35,289 bases of DNA from positions 1 to 35,289 of the forward strand of contig JAMPIG010000035.1 in NCBI GenBank assembly GCA_023662875.1, written 5' to 3'. A model generated the notes under the pieces. That model saw nothing but the letters and a program-made list of their open reading frames with translations, ran no database searches and was not told the DNA's origin. A program made the translations under genes and the position numbers. This document shows positions 1 to 5,076 of this stretch, piece after piece (the first letter of the stretch is position 1; the number at the start of each line of letters is the position of its first letter). Source of the DNA: Roseburia sp. (GTDB lineage Bacteria; Bacillota; Clostridia; Lachnospirales; Lachnospiraceae).

Positions 1-54
1 CAATCCTCGAATCCTGTAGTATGATTTTCGTATCAAAATGAAAGGGGCGATGTG

Positions 55-210
55 ATGGTAACAACAATGCGGCTGCCGGATGAATTGCACGAGGATCTGA
101 AAAAGCAGGCGGAGAGAAAGGGCATGACGTTTAATGCGTACCTTCTCAGTATTCTGTGGGAAGTGTACAAAAAGGATGAACTGAATCATAACAGACAAGA
201 AAGGGGTTGA
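55..210 (+). CDS. Small ribbon-helix-helix (Arc/CopG-like) DNA-binding protein
   Basis: This 51-residue ORF starts at ATG 55 after an AAAGGGG Shine-Dalgarno. The sequence MRLPDELHEDLKKQAERKGM followed by a short second helix is the usual ribbon-helix-helix pattern: a beta strand with alternating polar residues, then two amphipathic helices. Such proteins bind operators as dimers and act as small phage or plasmid repressors or toxin-antitoxin regulators. It is the first gene seen and is followed after 4 bases by the next plus-strand gene, so it probably heads the small-gene operon. The ATG overlaps the stop of a five-codon mini-ORF (TGATG), which may be chance. A regulatory role is inferred from fold and position; no toxin partner is recognisable. 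Confidence 0.75.
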   Translation: MVTTMRLPDELHEDLKKQAERKGMTFNAYLLSILWEVYKKDELNHNRQERG

Positions 211-214
211 GAAG

Positions 215-403
215 ATGTCTTTGTTAAAACTGGAAGTGCTGAAAGAGGAAGGTTTGCAGTTTCTGAAGGAAAGCCAGTACGAGGAGTTAGACGTTCTGGC
301 GAAAATGAACGCTAATGCATACATAAAGGGTTTGTACGATGGCCAGAAACTGAAGGAAGCGGAGAACAGGAAGATGCGTCCGATCGAGCGGGCGGCGGTG
401 TAG
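215..403 (+). CDS. Small hypothetical protein ending in RPIERAAV
   Basis: A 62-residue soluble, charged protein with ATG at 215; its ribosome binding site (AAGGGG) lies inside the end of the preceding gene. I do not recognise the family. The N-terminal two thirds look helical (KLEVLKEEGLQFLKE). The last eight residues RPIERAAV and the stop codon are encoded by a DNA repeat that recurs near 2509 and 3094, and the repeat runs into the ribosome binding site of the next gene. It probably forms one operon with the genes on either side. Confidence 0.6.
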   Translation: MSLLKLEVLKEEGLQFLKESQYEELDVLAKMNANAYIKGLYDGQKLKEAENRKMRPIERAAV

Positions 404-408
404 AGGAG
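377..408 (+). repeat. RPIERAAV-stop junction repeat, copy 1
   Basis: The sequence CGTCCGATCGAGCGGGCGGC, then GGTGTAG and AGGAG, recurs with few changes at 2509-2540 and 3094-3127. Here it encodes RPIERAAV and the stop of the upstream gene and ends in the Shine-Dalgarno of the gene at 421. Conservation spans both the coding end and the downstream leader, which suits a recombination junction between small-gene cassettes. Confidence 0.7.
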
Positions 409-420
409 GTGAAGAAAAAA

Positions 421-648
421 ATGTATGTTCCCAGAAAATATTTTGTAAGTCAGGAGGTCTCATCAAAGCTAAAAAGAGATGATATCGGTGCGAAGTTGGA
501 TAAAACCATATTGCACGTGGCCGACTGCATTCTGAAGACAAATGGTAAGAGGGCAGACAATATTGCCGAAATGGCTAAGGCTCTTGCGGAATTGGTACAG
601 GCAAGAGCCTATGCAGAACATCTTATTTGTCTGCAAGAAGAACAGTAA
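421..648 (+). CDS. Small hypothetical protein, MYVPRKYF family, paralogue of the gene at 3136
   Basis: A 75-residue protein. I chose ATG 421 over GTG 409 because the paralogue at 3136 begins with the same MY(V/I)P(R/K)KYF sequence and the AGAGGAGG site lies 11 bases upstream. The two proteins align along most of their length (IGAKLD-TILH-ADCIL and ALAELV-AR are shared), with divergence in the middle. The helical C-terminal half is compatible with a small dimeric protein. Function is unknown. The 3' end overlaps the convergent minus-strand gene by 26 bases. Confidence 0.65.
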   Translation: MYVPRKYFVSQEVSSKLKRDDIGAKLDKTILHVADCILKTNGKRADNIAEMAKALAELVQARAYAEHLICLQEEQ

Positions 649-832
649 AAATTTGAATCAAGGCATGCTGTAGAAATTCATTATTCTTTTTAAGTGATGA
701 TTTTACACGGAGCCAGCTGTAAGGATTTGAGAAGGCAGCCGGATAAAGGTCTTGTTCAATTTGTTTTGCCCAAGCAGAAAATGCGTTTTGAAAAGATGCA
801 TTAACAACCTCTTCGATTTGTGCTTTATCCAT
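623..832 (-). CDS. Small hypothetical protein of the minus-strand cassette set (1)
   Basis: A 69-residue protein starting at ATG 832 (MDKAQIEEVV). The start is fixed by an AAAGGAG site belonging to the shared leader element at 841-876. The protein is helical with several aromatic residues (FSAWAKQIEQDLYP) and no clear membrane segment. Family unknown. It converges on and overlaps the plus gene ending at 648 and has its own sigma-A-like promoter. Expression is therefore expected to be independent of the plus-strand operon. Confidence 0.6.
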   Translation of the reverse strand: MDKAQIEEVVNASFQNAFSAWAKQIEQDLYPAAFSNPYSWLRVKSSLKKNNEFLQHALIQIFTVLLADK

Positions 833-840
833 ATAAAAGT

Positions 841-910
841 CTCCTTTCTTTTGTACTCGGCCTGGCGGGGCCTGTAGGTACAGTATAGAGGAGAGCATCG
901 GAAAAAGCAA
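841..910 (-). promoter_or_regulatory. Minus-strand promoter and conserved leader, copy A
   Basis: Read on the minus strand: -35 TTGCTT (905-910), a 17-bp spacer, -10 TATACT (882-887), then the 36-nt leader at 841-876. The leader contains GGCCCCGCCAGGCC, which can fold as a GGCC/GGCC stem, and ends in AAAGGAG. The leader matches copies B and C almost base for base. It drives the gene at 623-832. The near-5'-end hairpin could be an RNA element or a repressor site. Confidence 0.7.
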
Positions 911-947
911 GCCGCGGATACCAGAGTAGGGAGGAGGTGAAGGAAGC

Positions 948-1148
948 GTGCCTGTGGAGGTCGGATCATATTTTCACAATAAATATTTGGAACTAAAACA
1001 GAATGCCCATACATATGGGGAATTGGAAGAAGCAATAAAAAGAGAGGCCAGTGCAGCGAGTTTTACGGATTCTACATGGGGACATTTCATGTATGCACAG
1101 TTAATGGAAATGCTGCATAAAGAGTGGAACGGCTTACCCATTCAGTAA
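948..1148 (+). CDS. Small hypothetical protein with GTG start
   Basis: A 66-residue protein that begins at GTG 948, eight bases after a strong GGAGGAGGTGA site; no ATG fits that site. The sequence is acidic and helical (YGELEEAIKREASAASF) with a tryptophan- and methionine-rich end. Family not recognised. It lies between the divergent promoter repeat A and the convergent gene 1164-1427 and ends 15 bases from that gene. Confidence 0.6.
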   Translation: MPVEVGSYFHNKYLELKQNAHTYGELEEAIKREASAASFTDSTWGHFMYAQLMEMLHKEWNGLPIQ

Positions 1149-1163
1149 GCCGCCCTTCAAAGA

Positions 1164-1427
1164 TTACAATTCAGTCTCAATGCGGACTAAGGACTTTGTG
1201 GAGTACGCAACGGAATATTCTGCATTTAAATAAAAATAGTCACAATTGCAGAAAGCTTCCATAAGTGATGGAATTAATCCATTGTGTATATGAGAACACA
1301 CTTTAACGGATAAACCCATGGATGCAGTTGAAAAATCGTTATAGGTAGAGGACACGATCGGTATGATAGAATCGTTTTCTTTGACAACTAAGCTTGTTCC
1401 ATCAGCGAATTTGATTAGTGCTTTCAT
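1164..1427 (-). CDS. Small hypothetical protein of the minus-strand cassette set (2)
   Basis: An 87-residue protein starting at ATG 1427, preceded by AAAGGAG from leader copy B. The N-terminus (MKALIKFADGTSLVVKENDSI) looks like paired beta strands, and later residues include CNCDYFYLNAEYS. There is no signal peptide or membrane segment. The fold resembles small phage beta-rich proteins, but I cannot name a family. It has its own promoter at 1434-1504 and converges with the plus gene ending at 1148. Confidence 0.65.
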   Translation of the reverse strand: MKALIKFADGTSLVVKENDSIIPIVSSTYNDFSTASMGLSVKVCSHIHNGLIPSLMEAFCNCDYFYLNAEYSVAYSTKSLVRIETEL

Positions 1428-1433
1428 AAAAAT

Positions 1434-1504
1434 CTCCTTTCTTTTGTACTCGGCCTGGCGGGGCCTGTAAGGGGATTATAGCAGAGGAAGATAGCAAAAC
1501 ACAA
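1434..1504 (-). promoter_or_regulatory. Minus-strand promoter and conserved leader, copy B
   Basis: On the minus strand: -35 TTGTGT (1499-1504), an 18-bp spacer, a perfect -10 TATAAT (1475-1480), then the 36-nt leader (1434-1469) with the GGCC...GGCC inverted repeat and AAAGGAG. The predicted start of transcription falls at the edge of the inverted repeat, so the hairpin would sit at the very 5' end of the mRNA. Confidence 0.75.
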
Positions 1505-1578
1505 TAGCGTAGAACTAAAAAATGGAGAGCGAGGGAAATGACAAGCGTCGGGCACCAGCGTAGAGGGGGTGAGGACAA

Positions 1579-1701
1579 ATAAAAAAGGACGATGACCTGA
1601 TCGCTACAATAATATGCCGTCTCATTGGTTCGATATTGGGCCTAACATTAGTGAAATGGATCCCCAAAATTTTTACTATGTTGTTCAATAAGTATTTCTA
1701 A
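1579..1701 (+). CDS. Possible 40-residue membrane peptide with a non-standard start
   Basis: An open frame encodes KKDDDLIATIICRLIGSILG followed by LTLVKWIPKIFTMLFNKYF, a credible single-pass membrane peptide with a charged N-terminus. A GAGGGGGTGAG leader like those of the neighbouring plus genes lies just upstream, but no ATG, GTG or TTG is in frame; ATA 1579 or CTG 1597 are the only candidates. It may be a gene with a mutated start or a chance open frame. It overlaps the minus-strand candidate at 1648-1818. Confidence 0.25.
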   Translation: MKKDDDLIATIICRLIGSILGLTLVKWIPKIFTMLFNKYF

Positions 1702-1818
1702 TTTATTTAGCAGAATAACATAATCGTCTTTTGATTCGATGGCGTAGTATTCAGCGTTTAATGCTTTGACCTCATCATCTGTCAAGTAGCAGGAAGCAAT
1801 TTTGATGTTTTGGTTCAT
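1648..1818 (-). CDS. Possible 56-residue hypothetical protein
   Basis: The frame encodes a soluble protein with plausible composition (LTDDEVKALNAEYYAIESKD then a leucine-rich helix). The start is ATG 1818 or ATG 1824. Unlike the four other minus-strand genes it has no leader repeat and no clear Shine-Dalgarno; a TATATT sequence lies upstream. Position and strand fit the alternating pattern of the region, but expression signals are weak. Family unknown. Confidence 0.4.
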   Translation of the reverse strand: MNQNIKIASCYLTDDEVKALNAEYYAIESKDDYVILLNKLEILIEQHSKNFGDPFH

Positions 1819-1887
1819 GTACATTACACAGCGGTTAATATAGGAAGTCTGAAATGCGGAGAAAAGCGTAGAAGGGAGATGAGAAAG

Positions 1888-2082
1888 ATGTATGATGCAG
1901 AGAGTAATTCCAAGGTACGAAAATTTGTGGATAGGATAATGGAGCTCATGGAAGCGGAACACATGAGTATTGCAGAAGCGGAAGAGATTCCGGAAAGACT
2001 ATCAAAAAGAGTAGAGGAGAACGGTAAACGGATTGAAAAATCCAAGCCGTTTACCGTATACCATAACGCAGTTATTCACTAA
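1888..2082 (+). CDS. Small helical hypothetical protein
   Basis: A 64-residue protein, MYDAESNSKVRKFVDRIMEL onward, almost entirely helical and charged. ATG 1888 is chosen over ATG 1879 because the GAAGGGAG site gives about ten bases of spacing. The central segment MEAEHMSIAEAEEIPERLSK resembles small phage proteins without known function. Its last 11 bases overlap the convergent minus gene 2072-2236. Confidence 0.55.
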   Translation: MYDAESNSKVRKFVDRIMELMEAEHMSIAEAEEIPERLSKRVEENGKRIEKSKPFTVYHNAVIH

Positions 2083-2236
2083 GATAGTTCAAAAATTCCT
2101 TATAGCCGTGCTCATAATCAGCGAAAAAGCCTTCCGGAGAGATCTGTTCAGAATCTTCTCGTTGAGTGGTTAAATAAAGTTCATAAGCAATGGCTAAGTC
2201 ATGGGCAATTTGTTCTTTGGTAAGTTTTGAAGTCAT
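2072..2236 (-). CDS. Small hypothetical protein of the minus-strand cassette set (3), KLTKEQIAHDLA type
   Basis: A 54-residue protein that begins MTSKLTKEQIAHDLAIAYEL and ends DYEHGYKEFLNYLSE. The start is ATG 2236, eight bases after AAAGGAG from leader copy C; an ATG at 2241 gives only two codons. Short proteins with this KLTKEQIAHDLA beginning and an aromatic C-terminal helix are, from memory, common in Firmicutes phages and mobile elements, with no assigned function. It has its own promoter at 2245-2315 and overlaps the plus gene by 11 bases. Confidence 0.7.
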   Translation of the reverse strand: MTSKLTKEQIAHDLAIAYELYLTTQREDSEQISPEGFFADYEHGYKEFLNYLSE

Positions 2237-2244
2237 TGCATACA

Positions 2245-2315
2245 CTCCTTTCTTCTGTACTCGGCCTGGCGGGGCCTGTAAGGAGAGTATAGCAAAGTAA
2301 GGCGGTAAAGCGCAA
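2245..2315 (-). promoter_or_regulatory. Minus-strand promoter and conserved leader, copy C
   Basis: On the minus strand: -35 TTGCGC (2310-2315), an 18-bp spacer, -10 TATACT (2286-2291), then leader 2245-2280, which differs from copies A and B at one base (TTCTG for TTTTG). It serves the gene at 2072-2236. Confidence 0.75.
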
Positions 2316-2374
2316 TAGCGGGCAGCTGAAAATGTGGAGCGATGCCAGCATAGAGAGGAGGTGAGGACACAGTT

Positions 2375-2476
2375 TTGAAATGGTGGCAGAAACTTATTAT
2401 TGCAGTCGTTTTATTGCTTATGATGGCAATGATTTTATTGGAAATAGCTGCTTACATGAAATTTATGATCTTCATG
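2375..2476 (+). CDS. Possible small membrane peptide (TTG start)
   Basis: TTG 2375 lies about 11 bases after GGAGGTGAGG and opens a 33-residue frame beginning MKWWQKLIIAVVLLLMMAMI. A basic and tryptophan-rich N-terminus followed by about 20 hydrophobic residues is a convincing single transmembrane helix. It lies inside another frame, 2380-2535, that ends in RPIERAAV. Only one of the two may be translated; ribosome spacing and hydrophobic pattern favour this one. Confidence 0.45.
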
Positions 2477-2535
2477 TAAGCAGCTGCGGAAGAATTAAAG
2501 AGACGCCGCGTCCGATCGAGCGGGCGGCAGTATAG
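2380..2535 (+). CDS. Possible 51-residue protein ending in RPIERAAV, overlapping frame
   Basis: ATG 2380 opens a frame beginning MVAETYYCSRFIAYDGNDFI that ends exactly with the RPIERAAV-stop repeat, as the gene at 215-403 does. The Shine-Dalgarno is 16 bases away, which is long. It overlaps the hydrophobic peptide 2375-2476 in a different frame. The in-frame tail argues for it; the spacing and the strong alternative frame argue against. No family recognised. Confidence 0.35.
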   Translation: MVAETYYCSRFIAYDGNDFIGNSCLHEIYDLHVSSCGRIKETPRPIERAAV

Positions 2536-2540
2536 GGGAG
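2509..2540 (+). repeat. RPIERAAV-stop junction repeat, copy 2
   Basis: This copy matches the one at 377 over CGTCCGATCGAGCGGGCGGC and continues AGTATAGGGGAG. It ends the frame 2380-2535 and provides the ribosome binding site for the gene at 2547. Confidence 0.7.
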
Positions 2541-2546
2541 AACAAA

Positions 2547-2684
2547 ATGAAAGAGAGTAATGTAGGCGGGCACATTATTGGCTATATAATCGGTTTTCTG
2601 ATAGGCGAATTTATAGTGTGGAAAATCACAGGAAGCTGCGTATTAGCCACTCTATTGCAAGCGCTGATAGAATACCTGAGATAA
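2547..2684 (+). CDS. Small membrane protein
   Basis: A 45-residue protein with ATG 2547 after AGGGGAGAAC. The segment GGHIIGYIIGFLIGEFIVW is a glycine-spaced transmembrane helix (GxxxG-like pattern), followed by a second hydrophobic stretch (CVLATLLQALIEYL). This suits a small oligomeric membrane peptide. Function unknown. Its last 59 bases are antisense to the end of the minus gene 2626-2976, which also encodes a membrane segment there. Confidence 0.55.
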   Translation: MKESNVGGHIIGYIIGFLIGEFIVWKITGSCVLATLLQALIEYLR

Positions 2685-2976
2685 AGCCGGGGATCCATTT
2701 TGTGAAAAAGAAAATCCGGATATTATCCATCAGGATCCGGTAGCGGTGATATCCTTCGTAGGTCAAAGTAAAATATATCTGTAAAGGATGATCGGCGAGC
2801 TCAAGATATCCTTGATCTGCCAGAAACCTGATAATGTGAGCGGATTCATCAGATTTAAGGGCCACGGTAATGTTGTCTTCGCAGAGGCAGTTATTTTCTT
2901 CGTCAAAGTAAATAAGACTGTCAAGGTTGAAATTTTTCCTTATCAAGTTTAAGAGTTTACGTTCTTGCTTAAGCAT
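2626..2976 (-). CDS. Winged-helix-like protein with a C-terminal membrane anchor, minus-strand cassette set (4)
   Basis: A 116-residue protein starting at ATG 2976 behind GGAG from leader copy D. Residues 1-85 look like a small winged helix (KLLNLIRKNFNLDSL, then HIIRFLADQGYLEL and YFTLTYEGYHRY). The last 25 residues (WIPGFISGILSALAIEWLIR) form one transmembrane helix. This domain order is familiar from Firmicutes phage proteins of unknown role. It is likely membrane bound with the N-terminus in the cytoplasm. It has its own promoter and is convergent with the gene at 2547. Confidence 0.7.
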   Translation of the reverse strand: MLKQERKLLNLIRKNFNLDSLIYFDEENNCLCEDNITVALKSDESAHIIRFLADQGYLELADHPLQIYFTLTYEGYHRYRILMDNIRIFFFTKWIPGFISGILSALAIEWLIRSFL

Positions 2977-2983
2977 GAGATGT

Positions 2984-3056
2984 CTCCTTTGTTTTGTATT
3001 TGGATCTGGCGGGAATTTATAAAGATATTATAGCAGAGCAAGGCGACAAAGCACAA
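2984..3056 (-). promoter_or_regulatory. Minus-strand promoter and diverged leader, copy D
   Basis: On the minus strand: -35 TTGTGC (3051-3056), an 18-bp spacer, a perfect -10 TATAAT (3027-3032). The leader is recognisable (CTCCTTTGTTTTGTA and CTGGCGGG on the plus strand), but the GGCC inverted repeat is lost, so the hairpin is not strictly required for this gene. Confidence 0.65.
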
Positions 3057-3093
3057 TGGCGGACAATGGTGAAATTGAAAGGAAGAGACGCAG

Positions 3094-3127
3094 CGTCCGA
3101 TCGAGCGGGCGGCGGTGTAGAGAGGAG
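3094..3127 (+). repeat. RPIERAAV-stop junction repeat, copy 3 (no upstream gene)
   Basis: The same sequence as at 377 and 2509, followed by the Shine-Dalgarno of the gene at 3136. Here the RPIERAAV frame has a TGA 33 bases upstream and no start codon, so the coding part is a remnant while the leader part is kept. Confidence 0.7.
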
Positions 3128-3135
3128 AAAAAAAT

Positions 3136-3357
3136 ATGTATATTCCCAAGAAATATTTCCCGAAACAGGAAGTTCCCCAAAAGGAAGAAAGTACGGACAT
3201 CGGTGCAAAGCTGGATATAACCATCTTGCACATAGCCGACTGTATCCTGGAGATGGATAAACGGAACGATGCGGATCGTATCCCGGCGCTGGCAAGCGCC
3301 CTGGCGGAGCTGGTAACAGCCCGGACGGAGGCGGATAAAAGAGATATATGGGAGTAA
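3136..3357 (+). CDS. Small hypothetical protein, MYIPKKYF family, paralogue of the gene at 421
   Basis: A 73-residue protein with ATG 3136 after AGAGGAG. It shares the N-terminus MYIPKKYF, the core IGAKLDITILHIADCILEMD and the C-terminal ALAELVTAR with the protein at 421. The codon usage is more GC-rich than that of the first copy, which suggests divergence by descent or separate acquisition rather than a recent duplication. Function unknown; both copies follow the RPIERAAV repeat. Confidence 0.65.
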   Translation: MYIPKKYFPKQEVPQKEESTDIGAKLDITILHIADCILEMDKRNDADRIPALASALAELVTARTEADKRDIWE

Positions 3358-3382
3358 AAGTGTAAGGAAGGGGGCGGAAAAT

Positions 3383-3583
3383 TTGAAAGGAACGGAACGG
3401 GTATCCGTAATGCAGGCGGCGGAGGAGCTTGGCGTGTCGCCGCAGGCGGTGCGGGTACAGATGGAGCGGGGACTTTTGGATATCGGGGTCGTACTGCCGA
3501 GCCTGCAGGGAGACCGAAAACAGTATTGGATCTACCGGGAGAAGCTCAACCGACTTTTAGGCAGGAAAGAGAAAGAAGGCTGA
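3383..3583 (+). CDS. Small helix-turn-helix DNA-binding protein (MerR/excisionase-like)
   Basis: A 66-residue protein that starts at TTG 3383 after GGAAGGGGGCGG. Residues 7-30 (VSVMQAAEELGVSPQAVRVQ) are a clear helix-turn-helix of the MerR/Xis-like class, followed by a wing-like segment (QYWIYREKLNRLL). Such small proteins act as phage regulators or excisionases. It opens the GC-rich early block. Its target is unknown; the absence of a nearby integrase makes an excisionase role less likely. Confidence 0.65.
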   Translation: MKGTERVSVMQAAEELGVSPQAVRVQMERGLLDIGVVLPSLQGDRKQYWIYREKLNRLLGRKEKEG

Positions 3584-3653
3584 GACGCTTATTATTTTTT
3601 TGCCTTTTTTCAGGCGATTGTATCAAAAAACAGCACAAGAAAGGAGACAAGCT

Positions 3654-4220
3654 ATGATCGAGAAGGAAGAGATGATGTTGGAGGTAGAGGAGATCCGGCA
3701 GCACCCGGATCGAATCTGGAGCAGCCAGGACAGGGAGCTGGCGGCCGCCGTCCTGGAGGAGATCCGGGAGGACTACCCGGAGGCGGTACTCTGCGGGTAT
3801 CTGCGGAATTACTGGATTCCCTTAAACGCTTCCCAGCGGGAGGAGCTGCGGGAGATGCTGGAAAGCGTATGGGAGCGGATGCTGGACAACCTGGCGGAGG
3901 TGGAGGAGTCCCTGCGGGACCTGCACGTAACGGAGAAGGAGAAGCTGGCGGCCTGGCTGGATCGGAAGATGAAACAGGTGAAGGCGGCCTATGACGGGAG
4001 GATTTACCGGGAGGGCATCGAGATAGGGTTCAAATCCCGGAACCGCGATGTATACCAGCTCCATGGACTGGAGCAGGCGGCGGGAATCCTGGGGCTGGAG
4101 GTAGAGAAGAGGGAAGACGTGGCCGGGGACGTCCGGAAGAGCTTCCGCTACCGGGGCAGGGAATTCTACGAGTGGATTTACTGTCCGGAGGTTCCGGAGG
4201 GGAAGGAGGCGGAAGCATGA
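3654..4220 (+). CDS. Hypothetical early protein
   Basis: A 188-residue charged, helical protein. ATG 3654 is chosen because AAAGGAG lies 7-8 bases upstream; an in-frame TTG at 3600 has no such site. The C-terminal part (YRGREFYEWIYCPEVPEGKE) contains a compact aromatic cluster. I do not recognise the family. It precedes a small membrane protein with an ATGA overlap, so the two are probably translationally coupled. Confidence 0.65.
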   Translation: MIEKEEMMLEVEEIRQHPDRIWSSQDRELAAAVLEEIREDYPEAVLCGYLRNYWIPLNASQREELREMLESVWERMLDNLAEVEESLRDLHVTEKEKLAAWLDRKMKQVKAAYDGRIYREGIEIGFKSRNRDVYQLHGLEQAAGILGLEVEKREDVAGDVRKSFRYRGREFYEWIYCPEVPEGKEAEA

Positions 4221-4432
4221 AACGGTGGGGTAGGGGCGACATCTTCGGCGGGATTGCATTCCTGGTGCTTCTGGTGTTCCTGCCCGGGGCGGTGGAGGGA
4301 ATGCTGGAGGGGGAGCAGGTGGTAGAAGCGGGAGGACTCCTCCTGGTGGCGGTTTTGGCAGCGGTCTTTTCCGTCTGCATCCTTTTGTCCCTGCGGGAGG
4401 AAGGCCGGGAAGCAGACCGGGAAGGGAGGTAA
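4217..4432 (+). CDS. Small two-helix membrane protein
   Basis: A 71-residue protein starting at ATG 4217, overlapping the preceding stop (ATGA), with GGAAGGAGGCGG upstream. There are two hydrophobic segments, IFGGIAFLVLLVFLPGAV and GGLLLVAVLAAVFSVCILLS, separated by a short acidic loop, then a charged tail. The topology resembles small phage inner-membrane proteins. Function unknown. Confidence 0.6.
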   Translation: MKRWGRGDIFGGIAFLVLLVFLPGAVEGMLEGEQVVEAGGLLLVAVLAAVFSVCILLSLREEGREADREGR

Positions 4433-4435
4433 GGG

Positions 4436-4930
4436 ATGGAAAGCGAAAAGACCAGAACCGCGGAGAGGGAAGCAGAAGGAGGGAACCGGAGCAGCCGGGA
4501 GCCCGAAAGGACGGCAGGCGGCAGGATCCCGGAAGCCCAGCTCCCGGGGTGGCTTCGGGAGATCGTGGAGTGTCTGGAGCGGGATCCGGACATGCCCTAC
4601 CTGATCCCGCGGGAAGACCGGGCGCTGGAGGCTTACGCCAGAATGAAGCTGCTGTATCCCGGGACAAAGCTGGCGGTGAAGCGGGGAATGCGGTATCTGA
4701 CGGTCAGCGACGCGGCGCTGCGGCATCTTTTCGAGCAGCTGGAGCGGGAGAGGGGGCAGTTTGCGGAGGTCGTAGCGGCCTATGACCGGGAGATCGCCGG
4801 GATCCGGGGGCTGATGGGCCGGGAGCAGGGGACAGGGATCTATTGGGCCCCGGACAGCCTGTGCCGTCCGCCTGCCACAGGGGAGGAGCGGCGGAAATAC
4901 CGGGAGGCCCTGGAAGGAAAAAGCGCATAA
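4436..4930 (+). CDS. Hypothetical early protein
   Basis: A 164-residue protein with ATG 4436 after GGGAGG. The first 35 residues are low-complexity and charged. The remainder (PGWLREIVECLERDPDMPYL onward) is helical with a pattern often seen in phage replication-module proteins of unknown function. It is the last gene before the initiator and its upstream hairpins. Family not recognised. Confidence 0.55.
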   Translation: MESEKTRTAEREAEGGNRSSREPERTAGGRIPEAQLPGWLREIVECLERDPDMPYLIPREDRALEAYARMKLLYPGTKLAVKRGMRYLTVSDAALRHLFEQLERERGQFAEVVAAYDREIAGIRGLMGREQGTGIYWAPDSLCRPPATGEERRKYREALEGKSA

Positions 4931-4935
4931 AAAGA

Positions 4936-4970
4936 GGCGGCATTGCAAGATGCCGCCAGCCCGTCCGGGC
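4936..4970. other. Tandem GC-rich hairpins upstream of the initiator gene
   Basis: GGCGGCAT (4936-4943) pairs perfectly with ATGCCGCC (4950-4957) around a 6-base loop, and GCCCGTCCGGGC (4959-4970) forms a second small hairpin. No T-run follows, so a terminator is unlikely. Position 107 bases before an HUH initiator gene makes this a candidate double-strand origin or operator; that is inference. Confidence 0.45.
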
Positions 4971-5076
4971 GTACTGAAAAACCTCAAAACCATCGTACAC
5001 CAGGACGGGAAAAAAGTCAAGAAAAACGCGGATTTTGGGCGCGTTTGCGGCTTGTTAAAAAAATTAAAGTTAGGGT

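Noticed and set aside
1-54. TATGAT at 20-25 as a promoter for the first gene
   Set aside because: The matching -35 box would lie before the start of the window, so it cannot be judged.
377-3127. CRISPR-like array from the spaced repeats in the small-gene region
   Set aside because: Repeats are few, irregularly spaced and tied to gene starts or ends; there are no spacers of constant length and no cas genes.
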